NCBI GenBank assembly: GCA_039801465.1
Contig: JBDRUT010000010.1
Location: 5,435 to 69,434 of the forward strand
Direction: 5' to 3'
Source: JAOABV01 sp039801465
GTDB lineage: Bacteria; Hydrothermota; Tepidihabitantia; Tepidihabitantales; CAIPLT01
Length of the DNA stretch: 64,000 nucleotides
Of the stretch, positions 36,938-46,867 are shown piece after piece. Every line of letters begins with the position of its first letter. Position 1 is the stretch's first letter. Made by a program: the position numbers and the translations under genes. A model generated the notes under the pieces. It was not told the origin of the DNA. It searched no databases and saw only the letters and a list, made by a program, of their open reading frames with translations.

Positions 36938-37022
36938 TTATCAAACCCTCCGGCACTTATCCGTTCTTAAGACTCTTTGAAAAAATCAGCGGCGATAAAT
37001 TTTCATTAAAATATCTGGAATA
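36938..37022 (+). pseudogene. Echo of the M3 peptidase 3' end
   Basis: Reads VIKPSGTYPFLRLFEKISG then DKFSLKYLE-stop against VIKPSGTYPFLKLFEKISG and EKFSLKYLE. About ten codons differ silently and only two change a residue. No open body precedes it, so it is the tail of a lost, once-selected homologue. Confidence 0.8.
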
Positions 37023-37544
37023 GAATTTTAGCCACGAATTAACACGAATAGACACAAAAAAACCATGGACCTGCTCCGCACCATTGAAAATTGGTGCGTG
37101 GGTAAACACGGATAAACACAGAAAAAGATTACCACGCTACCCAAAGGGACGATGGAGCATAGCGACACCTTTGCACGAAAGCAGGAAAGCACGAAAGAAA
37201 AATGTCATTCCGTGCTCGACACGGAATCCAGAATCTTTTAACCACAGACTCCACAGATTTTCACAGATTATCAAATTGTTTAAAATTAATAATTTTTTGT
37301 CATTGTCAATTGGACATTTTTCAGAATCCACGATCAATTTCTATGAATATCAATTGAATTTTAATGAATTTCTATAAGTTTCAATTAATTCCAATTTTTC
37401 AATCTGTGTAATCATTTCTTATAATCGCTGTAGTCAAAAGTTCTTTGAACATAGGTCTTGACAAACAGGGATTTTGTGGGGGGCAATTCTGGGGATACAA
37501 TACACAACTATTTACATAATTTAGATATTAGTTAAGATTTAGCA

Positions 37545-37619
37545 ATGGCACGGCTGGCAAAAGTTGTTGTTCCTGAAATTCCCCATCATATTACACGGCG
37601 AGGCAAGGGGAATAATTAG
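37545..37619 (+). pseudogene. Remnant of a REP-associated tyrosine transposase (IS200-like)
   Basis: MARLAKVVVPEIPHHITRRG followed by KGNN and a stop: the conserved N-terminus of RAYT/TnpA_REP transposases, with the HxH-type region lost. Only 24 codons survive. Confidence 0.7.
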
Positions 37620-37793
37620 GGACACTTCCTGATTTATTCTTTAGAAAAAAATCCGAGTCTAATTCCTGAGTTTATAATAGATAATATAAGAAGTAATATA
37701 AATGAAGAGATTTTGCATAAGGTCAGTGACGATTTGCCTGACAGCATATTAGACGATTTGGAAGATGGGCTTTTTGACCGAGTTCGATATTGA
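37620..37793 (+). pseudogene. Gene remnant ending in an acidic helical tail
   Basis: Open in the same frame as the transposase remnant after its stop, with no start codon: PEFIIDNIRSNINEEIL, then DDLPDSILDDLEDGLFDRVRY-stop. The tail resembles the end of the 33-codon ORF at 62338 (LQDELRDVFDGRL). Both lie convergent to the paralogous helical genes at 38469 and 62675. Confidence 0.35.
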
Positions 37794-38027
37794 AACATAA
37801 GAAAGAACTTAAATAATATCTTAAACGGCAATTTTTTTATCATAAAAGACATAAATTTTGACCTTAAAGGCGACGGAGTAAATTAAGGGGGCAGAGAACC
37901 GGCTCTGCCACCACACTGCGACCAGACACAAAAAGCAGAATTGAGTAAATAGAAATGAGTATATAAGGTATGTAAATTCTTCACTTCTCACTTCTCTATT
38001 TAATATGCCAAACAAATCAAAGCGTTT
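37794..38027. other. Intergenic, no gene seen
   Basis: Contains a short hairpin GCAGAG...CTCTGC near 37892-37909 and the word CTGCCACC also found at 62556. No coding potential. Confidence 0.3.
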
Positions 38028-38462
38028 TTTATCACCCTCACCTTACTCCTCTCCCATCGAGGGAGAGGAGATTATAGTTTCTTTTGTTAATGACAAAACT
38101 AATTGTGAAAAAGCAAAAATACTCTTTCTGCTTGCGAAAAGGATAGCATACTTCTCACCTTCACTTTCATCATCTTCCGTAAAGGGAGAAGAGGTTACAA
38201 TTCATTTGCGATAAAATCAAACATTCCTTTCTCACCTTGCCCGAAACGGGGTCGAAACGACTTATGAGAAGGTTAGGTTGAAGGGGAGAGAATGAATAAC
38301 ATAAATTTTCTCTCTCACCTTCCACCATAGATTTTGTTATGCAACATCTACGCTTCGCGTTTTCCATCGAGAGAGAGGAATCCTTCACCTCAGCGAGATT
38401 GAGTAGATTGCCCAAAAATCTCCTCTCCCCTTGTGGAAGAGGGTTAGGATGAGGGGTAATCT
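38028..38462. repeat. Nested inverted repeats of the CCCTCACC...GAGGGAGAGG type
   Basis: At least five alternating blocks: TCACCCTCACC, CCTCTCCC, GAGGGAGAGG, AAGGGGAGAG, and finally GGGTTAGGATGAGGGGTAA, which inverts the left end. On the minus strand they give the tell-tale false peptide ITPHPNPLPQGE. Several repeat copies have inserted into or next to one another. No transposase. Confidence 0.7.
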
Positions 38463-38468
38463 GTTGTT

Positions 38469-38825
38469 TCATTGTCCGTTTTGTTTGAACATATTCAGCA
38501 CGACATCGAGAATCTTGGTTAAAATTGCTTTGTCCAGTCCTTGTCCGACAGATTTATACATCATAAAGTCGATTTCAGTTAGAAGTTGCTTTCCGGAATA
38601 TCGTCTTGCCAAAGCGTAGATTTTGCGACCGAAATTGAGATATGGAATATTTAAGATAGTCGGAACGGCATTTTCTGACAGGACTTCTTTAATTGCACTA
38701 TCAACTTTCACTTGTAAATCAAACTCATAAGCGACTTGGGAACTGACATATTGCCGTTTAATAGGATTCGGTTCATTATATTTTCTGAGCCATCGTTCAG
38801 TTCGAATGCTTGCCTTAGTAGTCAT
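38469..38825 (-). CDS. Unknown small helical protein, paralogue A
   Basis: 118 residues, predicted all-helical, no recognised family. Conserved with the gene at 62675-63028: KAS(I/L)RTERWL, the block PIKRQYVSSQVA, the block NIPYLNFGRKI, then ALAR(R/K)Y(S/A)GKQL, TEIDF. About 55% identical over its length. The start at 38825 is set by AAGGAGG 8 bases upstream; an ATA-ATT-ATG extension is unlikely. Isolated on the minus strand amid repeats and gene remnants. Two conserved copies in one window suggests a selfish or stress-related family; function unknown. Confidence 0.7.
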   Translation of the reverse strand: MTTKASIRTERWLRKYNEPNPIKRQYVSSQVAYEFDLQVKVDSAIKEVLSENAVPTILNIPYLNFGRKIYALARRYSGKQLLTEIDFMMYKSVGQGLDKAILTKILDVVLNMFKQNGQ

Positions 38826-39317
38826 TATTATCACCTCCTTTCTAAAAAGATATTTGCCAAAGACACAGAGTTCGCTAAGATTATTTTTGCTAATAAAAAT
38901 AAAATCCGGATAATTGGTTTAACTGTCCAGCACCAAAGTGTTATGGACAACTGCGTCTGTGGTCTCATTTATTCACCTTTCTTCATTTTATAATCTATGT
39001 AATCTTTCTTATAATCACCATAATCAAGACCTTTTAGGGGTCTCTATAATGCTAAGACGCAAAAAAATGGCATTTTTGGGAAAAAATTTTTAGGTAGGTT
39101 AAATTTTCTTTGTCAAGGGAAGCAAAGAGATTTATAAAAAAGTGCCACCGAAAACACTGAAAACACGGAAAATCTGAAGAAAAACTGGTGATTTAATAGC
39201 TACTTCTGATAAAGTCTTGATTACTTAGATTTTTTAGCGATACTGGAGATAACTCTCTTGATTTTCCATCATTTTAATCAATCAAACTGACTTTTTCTAA
39301 GTTTTCTAATTTTTTCC
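38826..39317. other. Intergenic with one dispersed repeat copy
   Basis: AAGTGCCACCGAAAACACTG then AAAACACGGAAAATCTGAAG at 39141-39175 is an inverted copy of the TTTCAGTGGCACTT family seen at 28218 and 58750. Otherwise no gene is seen. Confidence 0.45.
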
Positions 39318-39346
39318 TTGACGAAATGATTTTTCTTTGATATAGT
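39318..39346 (+). promoter_or_regulatory. Promoter of the fabH-POR gene group
   Basis: TTGACG, 17-base spacer, TATAGT, giving a leader of about 130 bases before fabH. AAAGGAGA lies ~20 bases before the ATG, too far for a normal ribosome site. Confidence 0.6.
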
Positions 39347-39484
39347 TTTACTTTATAATATTAATGCTTGTATATTACATGCAAATAGCAGAAATTAACA
39401 AATTTTATCGAGAAATCAAAGTCTTCTCTTATTTTTTTCTTTATGAAAGAAAAGAATGAAAGGAGATTTATATATTTTTGAACA

Positions 39485-40465
39485 ATGAAGAAATTGAAGG
39501 TCATCGGGCTTGGTGTTGGTTTGCCCGAAAAGGTTCTGACAAATTTTGATTTAGAAAAGATGGTTGATACTTCAGATCAGTGGATTACAGAACGAACCGG
39601 TATTAAAGAGCGTCGAATTGTTGATGAGAAGACCGCAACATCGGATTTAGTTATTACAGCAACCAAAGAAGCATTAAAACAAGCCCAGATTAAAGCCAGT
39701 GAATTAGATACGATTATTGTTGGAACTTCAACACCAGATACGCTTTATCCAGCAACTGCTTGTTGGGTTCAAAAAGGACTTGGGATTTCAGGTTCAGTTG
39801 CATTTGATGTTAGTGCTGGTTGTTGTGGATTTTTGTTTGCTTTAGAAATCGCGGCTAATCTGATTGCTGGTGGAATGGCAAAAAAAGTTTTGGTCGCTGG
39901 TGCGGAAATCTTATCCAAAGTAATAAATTGGCAGGACCGAGCAACTTGTGTCTTATTTGGTGATGGTGCTGGTGTTTGTATTGTTACCGCAACTGAAGAA
40001 GACCGCGGAATTGTTGCTTCAAATTGGGGCGCGGATGGTAATTTGGCTGAACTTTTATATCAACCTGCGGGTGGTAGTCGAATACCGGCCAGTTGCGAAT
40101 CAGTCGAAAAAAAACTTCATACCGTGCATATGGCAGGTAATGAAGTCTTTAAGAATGCAGTGCGAGAAATGGAAACCGCAACGCTGACTGCTTTACAAGA
40201 TGCTAATATGACTGCGGATGATATTGATCTGTTTATTCCCCATCAAGCCAATATTCGTATTATTGATGCGACAATAAAAAGAGCCAATATTCCATTAGAA
40301 AAGACCTATATTGTGATACATAAATATGGCAATATGTCAGCAGCGTCAATTCCGGTCGCAATGTATGAAGCATATCATGAAGGTAGAATTAAAGACGGCA
40401 CTAAGATATTATTTGCTGCATTTGGTGCTGGTTTTACTTGGGCAGCATCTATCTTGAAATGGTAA
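39485..40465 (+). CDS. fabH: 3-oxoacyl-ACP synthase III (KAS III)
   Basis: 326 residues. Catalytic triad visible: Cys113 (DVSAGCCGFLFAL), His253 (IPHQANIRI) and Asn283 (HKYGNMSAAS). Condenses acetyl-CoA with malonyl-ACP to begin fatty acid synthesis. First gene before the POR cluster (44-base gap to the gamma subunit), so acetyl-CoA supply and use may be coupled. Confidence 0.95.
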   Translation: MKKLKVIGLGVGLPEKVLTNFDLEKMVDTSDQWITERTGIKERRIVDEKTATSDLVITATKEALKQAQIKASELDTIIVGTSTPDTLYPATACWVQKGLGISGSVAFDVSAGCCGFLFALEIAANLIAGGMAKKVLVAGAEILSKVINWQDRATCVLFGDGAGVCIVTATEEDRGIVASNWGADGNLAELLYQPAGGSRIPASCESVEKKLHTVHMAGNEVFKNAVREMETATLTALQDANMTADDIDLFIPHQANIRIIDATIKRANIPLEKTYIVIHKYGNMSAASIPVAMYEAYHEGRIKDGTKILFAAFGAGFTWAASILKW

Positions 40466-40509
40466 ATGAAAGGGCCAATTGCGATTAGCAATTTGTTAAT
40501 TTATAGGTT

Positions 40510-41064
40510 ATGATTGAAATTAGATTTCATGGTCGCGGTGGTCAAGGTGCAGTAATTGCTTCAGAAATTTTAGCCACTGCGCTCTTTGCGGAAGGTAAAT
40601 ATGTCCAAACTTTTCCTGAGTTTGGTGTGGAACGCCGTGGAGCACCAGTTCAAGCGTTCTTGCGATTTGATGATAAACCAATTTCTTTACGCTGTAAAGT
40701 TTATAATCCTGACCACATTATCATTTTAGACCCGGTTCTGATTAAGACCGTAAATGTTACTCAGGGCTTAAAACCTAATGGTTGGGTGTTATTAAATTCA
40801 ACTAAAGTGCCAAATCAAGAGATTTTTAAGAATTTTCGGTTAGCGATTGTTGATGCGACAGGAATTGCGATTAAACATCGCTTAGGCGCCAAAACTGCGC
40901 CGATTGTTAATACTGCAATTTTAGGTGCTTTTGTCCGAATCTCTAATTTAGTTAAATTAGAAGAAGTCATTAAAGGTATAAAAGAATATGTACCAGTTAA
41001 ACTTGAAGAAAACATTGCGGCTACTAAAGAAGCCTATGAGTTGGTTAAAGAAGTGCGATTTTAA
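40510..41064 (+). CDS. porG: Pyruvate:ferredoxin oxidoreductase gamma subunit
   Basis: 184 residues; [19 protein letters not shown] and [15 protein letters not shown] are the 2-oxoacid:acceptor oxidoreductase gamma-domain signature. Part of the split-subunit enzyme that oxidises pyruvate to acetyl-CoA and CO2, reducing ferredoxin. Gene order gamma, GltD/delta fusion, alpha, beta. No Shine-Dalgarno. Confidence 0.92.
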
Positions 41065-41099
41065 CATTAGAGAATATTTTATGTAATTTAAGTAAATCT

Positions 41100-42806
41100 A
41101 TGAAATGGTTAGAAAAGTATAAGCCAACTATTCCGAGATTAGAAAAAGAATCTGATTATCCAGAATCGGCGATCAGCATTGCGGAAACGCTCTTAAATAA
41201 GACCGGCACCTGGCGAATTTTCCGACCAATCTATGAGAATAAAACGCCACCATGTAATAATGAATGTCCTGCCAACGAACAGATTCAAAAGTATCTCGAT
41301 TTAATCAAACAGAATAAATTTAAAGAAGCCTACGAAACCATTATTCAAGATAATCCGTTTCCTTCGATTACCGGTCGCGTCTGTTATCATCCTTGTGAAC
41401 AAGTATGTAATCGTAAAGACTATGATGAACCTTTAGCGATTCATTGTTGCGAACGATTTTTAGGTGATTTTGGGCTTAAGACTAAACTTTTTTCTCGCCC
41501 CCAAGAGAAGAGAAAAGAAAAAGTAGCAATTGTTGGTTCTGGTCCTGCGGGTATGAGTGCAGCTTATTATCTCGGTTTGGCTGGTTTTCAAATAACAATT
41601 TATGAAGCACAACCTAAGCTTGGTGGTCTATTAAGATATGGCATACCATCTTACCGATTGCCTAAAGATATTCTGGATGCAGAACTAAAAAAATTATCCG
41701 CTTTACAAATAAAATTCAAAACTAACTGTAAAATTGGTAAAGATATCACCTTAACTCAATTAAGACAGGAATATGATTTTGTCGTGATTGCTACTGGATG
41801 TACCAAAAGTCGACCCTTGGATATTCCCAACGAAAAAGGTAAAGGCGTATATTCCGGATTAGAGTTTCTTTCTCAAATCAATTCAAAAAAACGACCGAAA
41901 TTGGGCAAACGGGTTGCAATTATTGGTGGCGGAAATACTGCAATTGATGCGGCACGAGTCTCGCTACGCTTAGGCTATAAACCAATCATATTATATCGTC
42001 GAACTCGGGCAGAAATGCCGGCAATTGCTGACGAAATCAACGCTGCAGAAGTTGAAGGTATTCCGATTGAGTTTTTAGTCGCACCGGTTAAAGTCATTCG
42101 CACTAAAAAAGGCACAGTTAAAGGCATTGAACTAATCAAAATGAAACTGGGTGAACCAGATGCTTCGGGTAGAAGAAGACCGGTTCCAATTCCCAATTCT
42201 AATTTTGTTAAAAAGATTGATGCGATTCTTAGCGCGATTGGCGAAGAAGTCGATTTATCAATTCTACCCCAAGACCTTAAAACTACGGGTTGGAGTATTT
42301 CTGCAGATAATTTTGGCCGAACCAATATTCCGAATATTTTTGCAATTGGCGATTGTGTGACCGGCCCGAAAACAGTTGTCGAAGCAATTGGAGCCGGTAA
42401 AAGAGTTGCTCAATCTATTATTGCCCAGGTTAAAGGAATTGAATTATCTGCAACAACTAACAAAAAAGAGATTGTGACCTTTTCTCAACTGAATCCGACT
42501 TATTTTGAACATAAACCAAGAGTATCAATGCCCCAAATTGCACTTACCCAGCGTAAGCGTAGTTTTAAGGAAGTAAATACTGGTTATAATAAGACGATGG
42601 TTCAAGAGGAAGCCGAACGATGTTTTTCTTGTGGCGTATGCAATAAATGTGATAACTGTTTTGTCTTCTGTCCAGATTTGTCAGTTATCAAAAATGAAGA
42701 TTACGAATTTGATTATGACTACTGTAAAGGTTGTGGTGTTTGTGCGCGTGAATGTCCGCGCTATGCCATCACAATGATTGAAGAATCAAAAGTAGAAACC
42801 GAATGA
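41100..42806 (+). CDS. GltD-like NAD(P)/FAD oxidoreductase fused to a PorD-like 2[4Fe-4S] domain
   Basis: 568 residues. N-terminal Fe-S/helical domain (CNNECPANEQIQ, GRVCYHPCEQVCNR), FAD-binding VAIVGSGPAGMSAAYYLG, NAD(P)-binding VAIIGGGNTAIDAARV, and C-terminal CFSCGVCNKCDNCFVFCP and CKGCGVCARECP holding two [4Fe-4S] clusters, the part that normally forms the separate delta subunit. It likely routes electrons between ferredoxin clusters of POR and NAD(P)H. Sits between gamma and alpha genes with small gaps, and no separate porD exists here. Confidence 0.88.
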   Translation: MKWLEKYKPTIPRLEKESDYPESAISIAETLLNKTGTWRIFRPIYENKTPPCNNECPANEQIQKYLDLIKQNKFKEAYETIIQDNPFPSITGRVCYHPCEQVCNRKDYDEPLAIHCCERFLGDFGLKTKLFSRPQEKRKEKVAIVGSGPAGMSAAYYLGLAGFQITIYEAQPKLGGLLRYGIPSYRLPKDILDAELKKLSALQIKFKTNCKIGKDITLTQLRQEYDFVVIATGCTKSRPLDIPNEKGKGVYSGLEFLSQINSKKRPKLGKRVAIIGGGNTAIDAARVSLRLGYKPIILYRRTRAEMPAIADEINAAEVEGIPIEFLVAPVKVIRTKKGTVKGIELIKMKLGEPDASGRRRPVPIPNSNFVKKIDAILSAIGEEVDLSILPQDLKTTGWSISADNFGRTNIPNIFAIGDCVTGPKTVVEAIGAGKRVAQSIIAQVKGIELSATTNKKEIVTFSQLNPTYFEHKPRVSMPQIALTQRKRSFKEVNTGYNKTMVQEEAERCFSCGVCNKCDNCFVFCPDLSVIKNEDYEFDYDYCKGCGVCARECPRYAITMIEESKVETE

Positions 42807-42827
42807 AATAGGATTTAGATTAAATAT

Positions 42828-43982
42828 ATGAGAAAAGTAATAACTGGTAATCATGCAGTAAGTTATGGTGCATTCTTATCTCGGGTACAAGTAATCGCTG
42901 CTTATCCGATTACGCCCCAAACTCAAGTTGTCGAATTATTATCAGAATTTTGCGCTTCAGGTAAACTGAACGCTAAATTTATTAAAGTGGAATCTGAGCA
43001 TTCAGCAATGAGTGCTTGTATTGCAGCATCCGCAACTGGTGCTCGGGCATTTACTGCAACTTCGGCTCACGGCTTGGCTTTAATGCATGAAATGTTACAC
43101 TGGGCAGCTGGTGCGCGTTTACCTGTAGTTTTAGCCAATATCAATCGGGCAATGGGACCAGGATGGTCAGTTTGGACTGACCAGAATGATTCTTTATCTC
43201 AGCGTGATGTTGGCTGTATTCAATTATATTGTGAATCAAATCAAGAAGTATTAGATACCACAATTCAAGCATTCAAAATTGCTGAAACCGTCCATTTACC
43301 CGTAATGGTCGTCTTGGATGCATTTGTGTTATCCCATACATCTGAAGCGGTCGATATACCTGACCAAGAATTAGTTGATAAATTTTTACCGCCATTTGAA
43401 TTAAAAACCAAATTAGACCTTGAAACTAAAAAGTCTTATGGTGGTTTAACTAATCCTGACCATTATTATGAAATTAGATATAAAATTCAAAAAGCCCACG
43501 AAAGAGCACTCCAAGTAATTAAAGATGTTGATGATGAATTCAGTAAAACCTTTGGCAGAAAATATGGTGTTGTTGAAGCTTATCGCTGTGAAGATGCTAA
43601 GGTGATTTTAGTAACTTCCGGAACAATCACCGGCACCGCACGAGTTGTCATTGATAAGATGCGTGAAGAAGGTAGAAAAGTTGGTTTACTCAAGCAGAAA
43701 TTATTTAGACCAACTCCGCTTGAAGAACTTCGGACAATATTATATAAAGCCCAAAAGATTGCAGTAATTGACCGGAATATATCTTTTGGCCATTCTGGTG
43801 TTTTTGCTCAAGAAATAAAGTCTGCGCTCTACGGATTAGCCGGTGCGCCGCCGGTTTTTGATTATATAATTGGCATTGGTGGTAGAGATGTAACACCTGA
43901 CGATATTAGAGAAATCATTGAGCATACGATAAAGACCGAAGCACCAGCAGAACCGATTATCTGGCGGGGTGTGCGATTATGA
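42828..43982 (+). CDS. porA: Pyruvate:ferredoxin oxidoreductase alpha subunit
   Basis: 384 residues. YPITPQTQVVELLSEF and KVESEHSAMSACIAASATGAR (the TPP-pyrimidine domain Glu) plus a C-terminal transketolase-like domain (VILVTSGTITGTARVVIDKMR). Pairs with the beta subunit at 44026. SD-less ATG, 21 bases after the preceding gene. Confidence 0.93.
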   Translation: MRKVITGNHAVSYGAFLSRVQVIAAYPITPQTQVVELLSEFCASGKLNAKFIKVESEHSAMSACIAASATGARAFTATSAHGLALMHEMLHWAAGARLPVVLANINRAMGPGWSVWTDQNDSLSQRDVGCIQLYCESNQEVLDTTIQAFKIAETVHLPVMVVLDAFVLSHTSEAVDIPDQELVDKFLPPFELKTKLDLETKKSYGGLTNPDHYYEIRYKIQKAHERALQVIKDVDDEFSKTFGRKYGVVEAYRCEDAKVILVTSGTITGTARVVIDKMREEGRKVGLLKQKLFRPTPLEELRTILYKAQKIAVIDRNISFGHSGVFAQEIKSALYGLAGAPPVFDYIIGIGGRDVTPDDIREIIEHTIKTEAPAEPIIWRGVRL

Positions 43983-44025
43983 TAGATTTTAATATTTTTC
44001 CTTTAAATGAATAATTAATCAATAT

Positions 44026-44916
44026 ATGAAATACACAATACCCGAAAAAGAATATATGTTTCCTGGACATGTTGCTTGTCCTGGTTGTGGCGGTGCTTTG
44101 GCAATGAGACTGGCATTAAAGGCATTAGGCGAAAAGACTATGGTTGTAATTCCTGCATGTTGTTGGACAATAATCGACGGTCCATTTCCTATCCATTCTC
44201 TTCATGTTCCTGTGCTTCACACCGCATTTGAAACCGCAGCAATTGCGGCTTCCGGCGTAAAAGCCGGGCTTGATATTCAAGGCAAAGAAGATATTACGGT
44301 TTTGGCTTGGGCTGGTGATGGCGGAACACTTGATATTGGCATTCAAGCCTTATCCGGTGCTGCCGAAAGAAACGATGATATTATCTATGCTTGCTATGAC
44401 AACGAAGCCTATATGAATACCGGCATTCAACGGTCTTCAGCAACACCTAAAGGTGCTTGGACAACAACAACACCAGAAAAAACACCTAAAGCCGAACCTA
44501 AGAAAAATATCACCGAAATAATGATTGCACATCGGATTCCTTACTGTGCGACAGCAACTTTAGCCTATCCTGAAGACTTAATTAACAAATTCAAGAAAGC
44601 CAAAGAAATCAAAGGCACAAAATTTATCCATATCCTTGCTCCTTGTCCAACTGGTTGGAAAATGGCACCGGATTTAATGATAAAAATCTGTCGCTTAGCA
44701 GTCGAATCCAATATTTTTCCTCTTTACGAATGTGAAAATGGTGTCAAATATACCATAAATGTCAAACCTGAGAAGCCAATCCCAGTTAGCGAATATTTAA
44801 AACTTCAAGGACGATTTAGCCATCTGACCCAAAAAGATATTGAGCAAATTCAAGCCCAGGTCGATTTTGAATGGCAACTGCTCTTAAAAAAAGCAGCCGC
44901 GGTCTCTCCCAAATGA
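44026..44916 (+). CDS. porB: Pyruvate:ferredoxin oxidoreductase beta subunit
   Basis: 296 residues. FPGHVACPGCGGALAMRL (cluster Cys pair), TPP motif GDGGTLDIGIQALSGAAERN followed by DNEAYMNTG, the block SSATPKGAWTTTTPEK, and later Cys in IPYCATAT. The TPKGAWTTTTP segment fits pyruvate and not 2-oxoglutarate enzymes. Last gene of the POR set. Confidence 0.93.
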   Translation: MKYTIPEKEYMFPGHVACPGCGGALAMRLALKALGEKTMVVIPACCWTIIDGPFPIHSLHVPVLHTAFETAAIAASGVKAGLDIQGKEDITVLAWAGDGGTLDIGIQALSGAAERNDDIIYACYDNEAYMNTGIQRSSATPKGAWTTTTPEKTPKAEPKKNITEIMIAHRIPYCATATLAYPEDLINKFKKAKEIKGTKFIHILAPCPTGWKMAPDLMIKICRLAVESNIFPLYECENGVKYTINVKPEKPIPVSEYLKLQGRFSHLTQKDIEQIQAQVDFEWQLLLKKAAAVSPK

Positions 44917-45565
44917 GTTCCTTTCAATTTTGAAATACAATATTGGAAGGCATTTTCAAAAAAACTCTTTAATCCAATAACTATTCGATATTTTCCCGCC
45001 AACATTTAATTAACATAATAGTAACTTATACTTGTTTTATCTGATTTTGTCATAAAAACTCCTTTTATTATTTATTTTATCTAAAATAATTAACATATAT
45101 GGATATTCTGCCTGATTAATCAGAATTTCTATAAAACTAAGAATTAAAAGAAGAAACAACAGGGGCTAGGGTGGGGCTAGCCCAGGGTTAGCCAATTCTT
45201 AGACCAATGAAAGGACTTGGTTATCTGATATACCGCATACCAGGTCGCCTATCTGTTAGCATAAGTCGGTTAATTTGATGTCTTAAACTCTATATTGTAA
45301 TCTATTAAAAACGAATATTCCTTTAATCCTTTTCAAAATATATTGTTACATATCTATTAGATTCTTTTTGAAATAGTTTGTTTGGAATAATCTTAAGTTA
45401 TTTCAATCTGCGAGTTATTAAGAGATATTCTTTATTTTTATTAGAGCGTATAAAAATTACATCAATTAGTCTCGCAGGTCCTTATTTCTATTTAATTTGA
45501 ATTAGTTTAAAGATGCGGATTAGCGGACTGTCTATATTGGACAAAGATATAAGATGTCTTTGATT
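44917..45565. other. Gene-free interval after porB
   Basis: About 650 bases between converging transcripts. The only structure I see is the GC-rich dispersed element at ~45160-45300. Confidence 0.5.
45160..45300 (+). repeat. GC-rich dispersed intergenic element, copy 2
   Basis: CAGGGGCTAGGGTGGGGCTAG and CCCAGGGTTAGCC, later CATACCAGGTCGCCTATCTG and TTAGCATAAG, then GATGTCTTAAACTCTAT. 17 identical bases (ATACCAGGTCGCCTATC) and flanking blocks match the minus strand of 2050-2190; a diverged version is at 18420-18515. Confidence 0.6.
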
Positions 45566-46825
45566 CTATTTAATCCGGATTAATCTTAAGAAATCATTGG
45601 TTAAGGCAAATATTAGAATAATGCCAATTAAGCCATATCCAATCCAAAAGGCGATTTCCCATTCTTTCTTTTTGAGTTTTCTTTTTTTCAGACTCTCAAT
45701 TATATAAAGTAAAACTCTACCGCCATCTAAAATCGGTATTGGAATAATATTAATTACTGCTAGGTTGATTGATAAAAGTGCCCATAAACCGATAAAATAT
45801 TCTGGACCCCATTGAGCGCCTTCATAAGTATATTTTGCGACCATTACTGGACCGCCGATTGCGGATTTAGGCAGTTTGCCAGCAATAATCTTATAAATAA
45901 TGACAAAAGTCTGGCCAAAAACATAAACCGTTCTTGCTCCGGCAGTGCTTATTGCAACTGGTAAAGAGAGGCTTTTTGTTGGTAATTTTACCCAGATGCC
46001 AATCATCCCAATGCGTTTTTGGCTTATTTCTTCGGAAGTAACTTGTGGCTGAATGCTGTCTTCGAGAATTTGGCCATCTCGTCGCCAGCGTAAGAATAGT
46101 TTCTCGCCTTTTGAGTTTTGGACAATTTCCACAAAACTACTCCACTCTTTAATGGGAATACCCGAGACTTCAATTATTTCATCGCCTTTTTTAAGGCCAA
46201 CTTTTGCCGCAGGACTATTGGCTTTTACCCGCTCAATCACCGGTGCAATAAATGGCAGAAATTGAAATGAATCTTTAGGCACTTTATACTTAATAACTTT
46301 TATCTCATTATCGCGTTTAATCGTTACTTCGGCTTCAGTCAAATGAGACAATTTGTTCTGTAAATTTTCCCAGTTTCTAATCGTATCTTGGTTGACTTTT
46401 AATATATAATCGCCAGTTTCAAAACCAGCAGAAGCAGTTGAAGTATTAGGTTCCGGAATAATTCTCGGCTCAAGGGTTTTAACGCCAAATACCGCATACA
46501 AAATTGTTGTTAAAATAAATCCGAGAATAAGATTAAAGAGCGGTCCAGCAATAATGACTGCAGATTTTTTACCTAAAGGTGCGGCATTAAATCCGGTTTC
46601 TGAGGTTATCTCATCCCCTTCCAGTTTAATAAAACCGCCTAAAGGAATCAGAGAAATCTGATATACAGTGGAACCAATCTTCTTTTTTAAGAGCCTGGGA
46701 CCAAAGCCGATTGAGAATATTTCTACAGGTAGTTTATTAATCTTGGCAAAGATTAAATGACCAAACTCATGAACTGTAATCAAAGAACCGATTACAATCG
46801 CAACTAATAATAGGGATGAAATCAT
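45566..46825 (-). CDS. rseP: Site-2 intramembrane protease RseP
   Basis: 419 residues. Zinc motif HEFGH at residues 19-23 in the first transmembrane helix, central PDZ regions (RVKANSPAAKVGLKKGDEI), and the C-terminal NIIPIPILDGGRVL with the third ligand Asp in a membrane helix. Cleaves anti-sigma factors or signal peptides within the inner membrane. Last of the trpS-ispD-dxr-rseP string, 42 bases after dxr; dxr-rseP adjacency is common in bacteria. Confidence 0.94.
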   Translation of the reverse strand: MISSLLLVAIVIGSLITVHEFGHLIFAKINKLPVEIFSIGFGPRLLKKKIGSTVYQISLIPLGGFIKLEGDEITSETGFNAAPLGKKSAVIIAGPLFNLILGFILTTILYAVFGVKTLEPRIIPEPNTSTASAGFETGDYILKVNQDTIRNWENLQNKLSHLTEAEVTIKRDNEIKVIKYKVPKDSFQFLPFIAPVIERVKANSPAAKVGLKKGDEIIEVSGIPIKEWSSFVEIVQNSKGEKLFLRWRRDGQILEDSIQPQVTSEEISQKRIGMIGIWVKLPTKSLSLPVAISTAGARTVYVFGQTFVIIYKIIAGKLPKSAIGGPVMVAKYTYEGAQWGPEYFIGLWALLSINLAVINIIPIPILDGGRVLLYIIESLKKRKLKKKEWEIAFWIGYGLIGIILIFALTNDFLRLIRIK

Positions 46826-46867
46826 TTGATAGTATTAGATATTAGATTAATTAATAGAAGCCAAAGA

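Noticed and set aside
37084..37377. 97-codon ORF
   Set aside because: Made of common debris repeats (HRLHRFSQI-type and GTCATTCCGTGCTCG-type); no coding sense.
38170..38472. 100-codon minus-strand ORF starting MKQQITPHPNPLPQGER
   Set aside because: Known false peptide of the CCCTCACC/GAGAGG inverted repeats.
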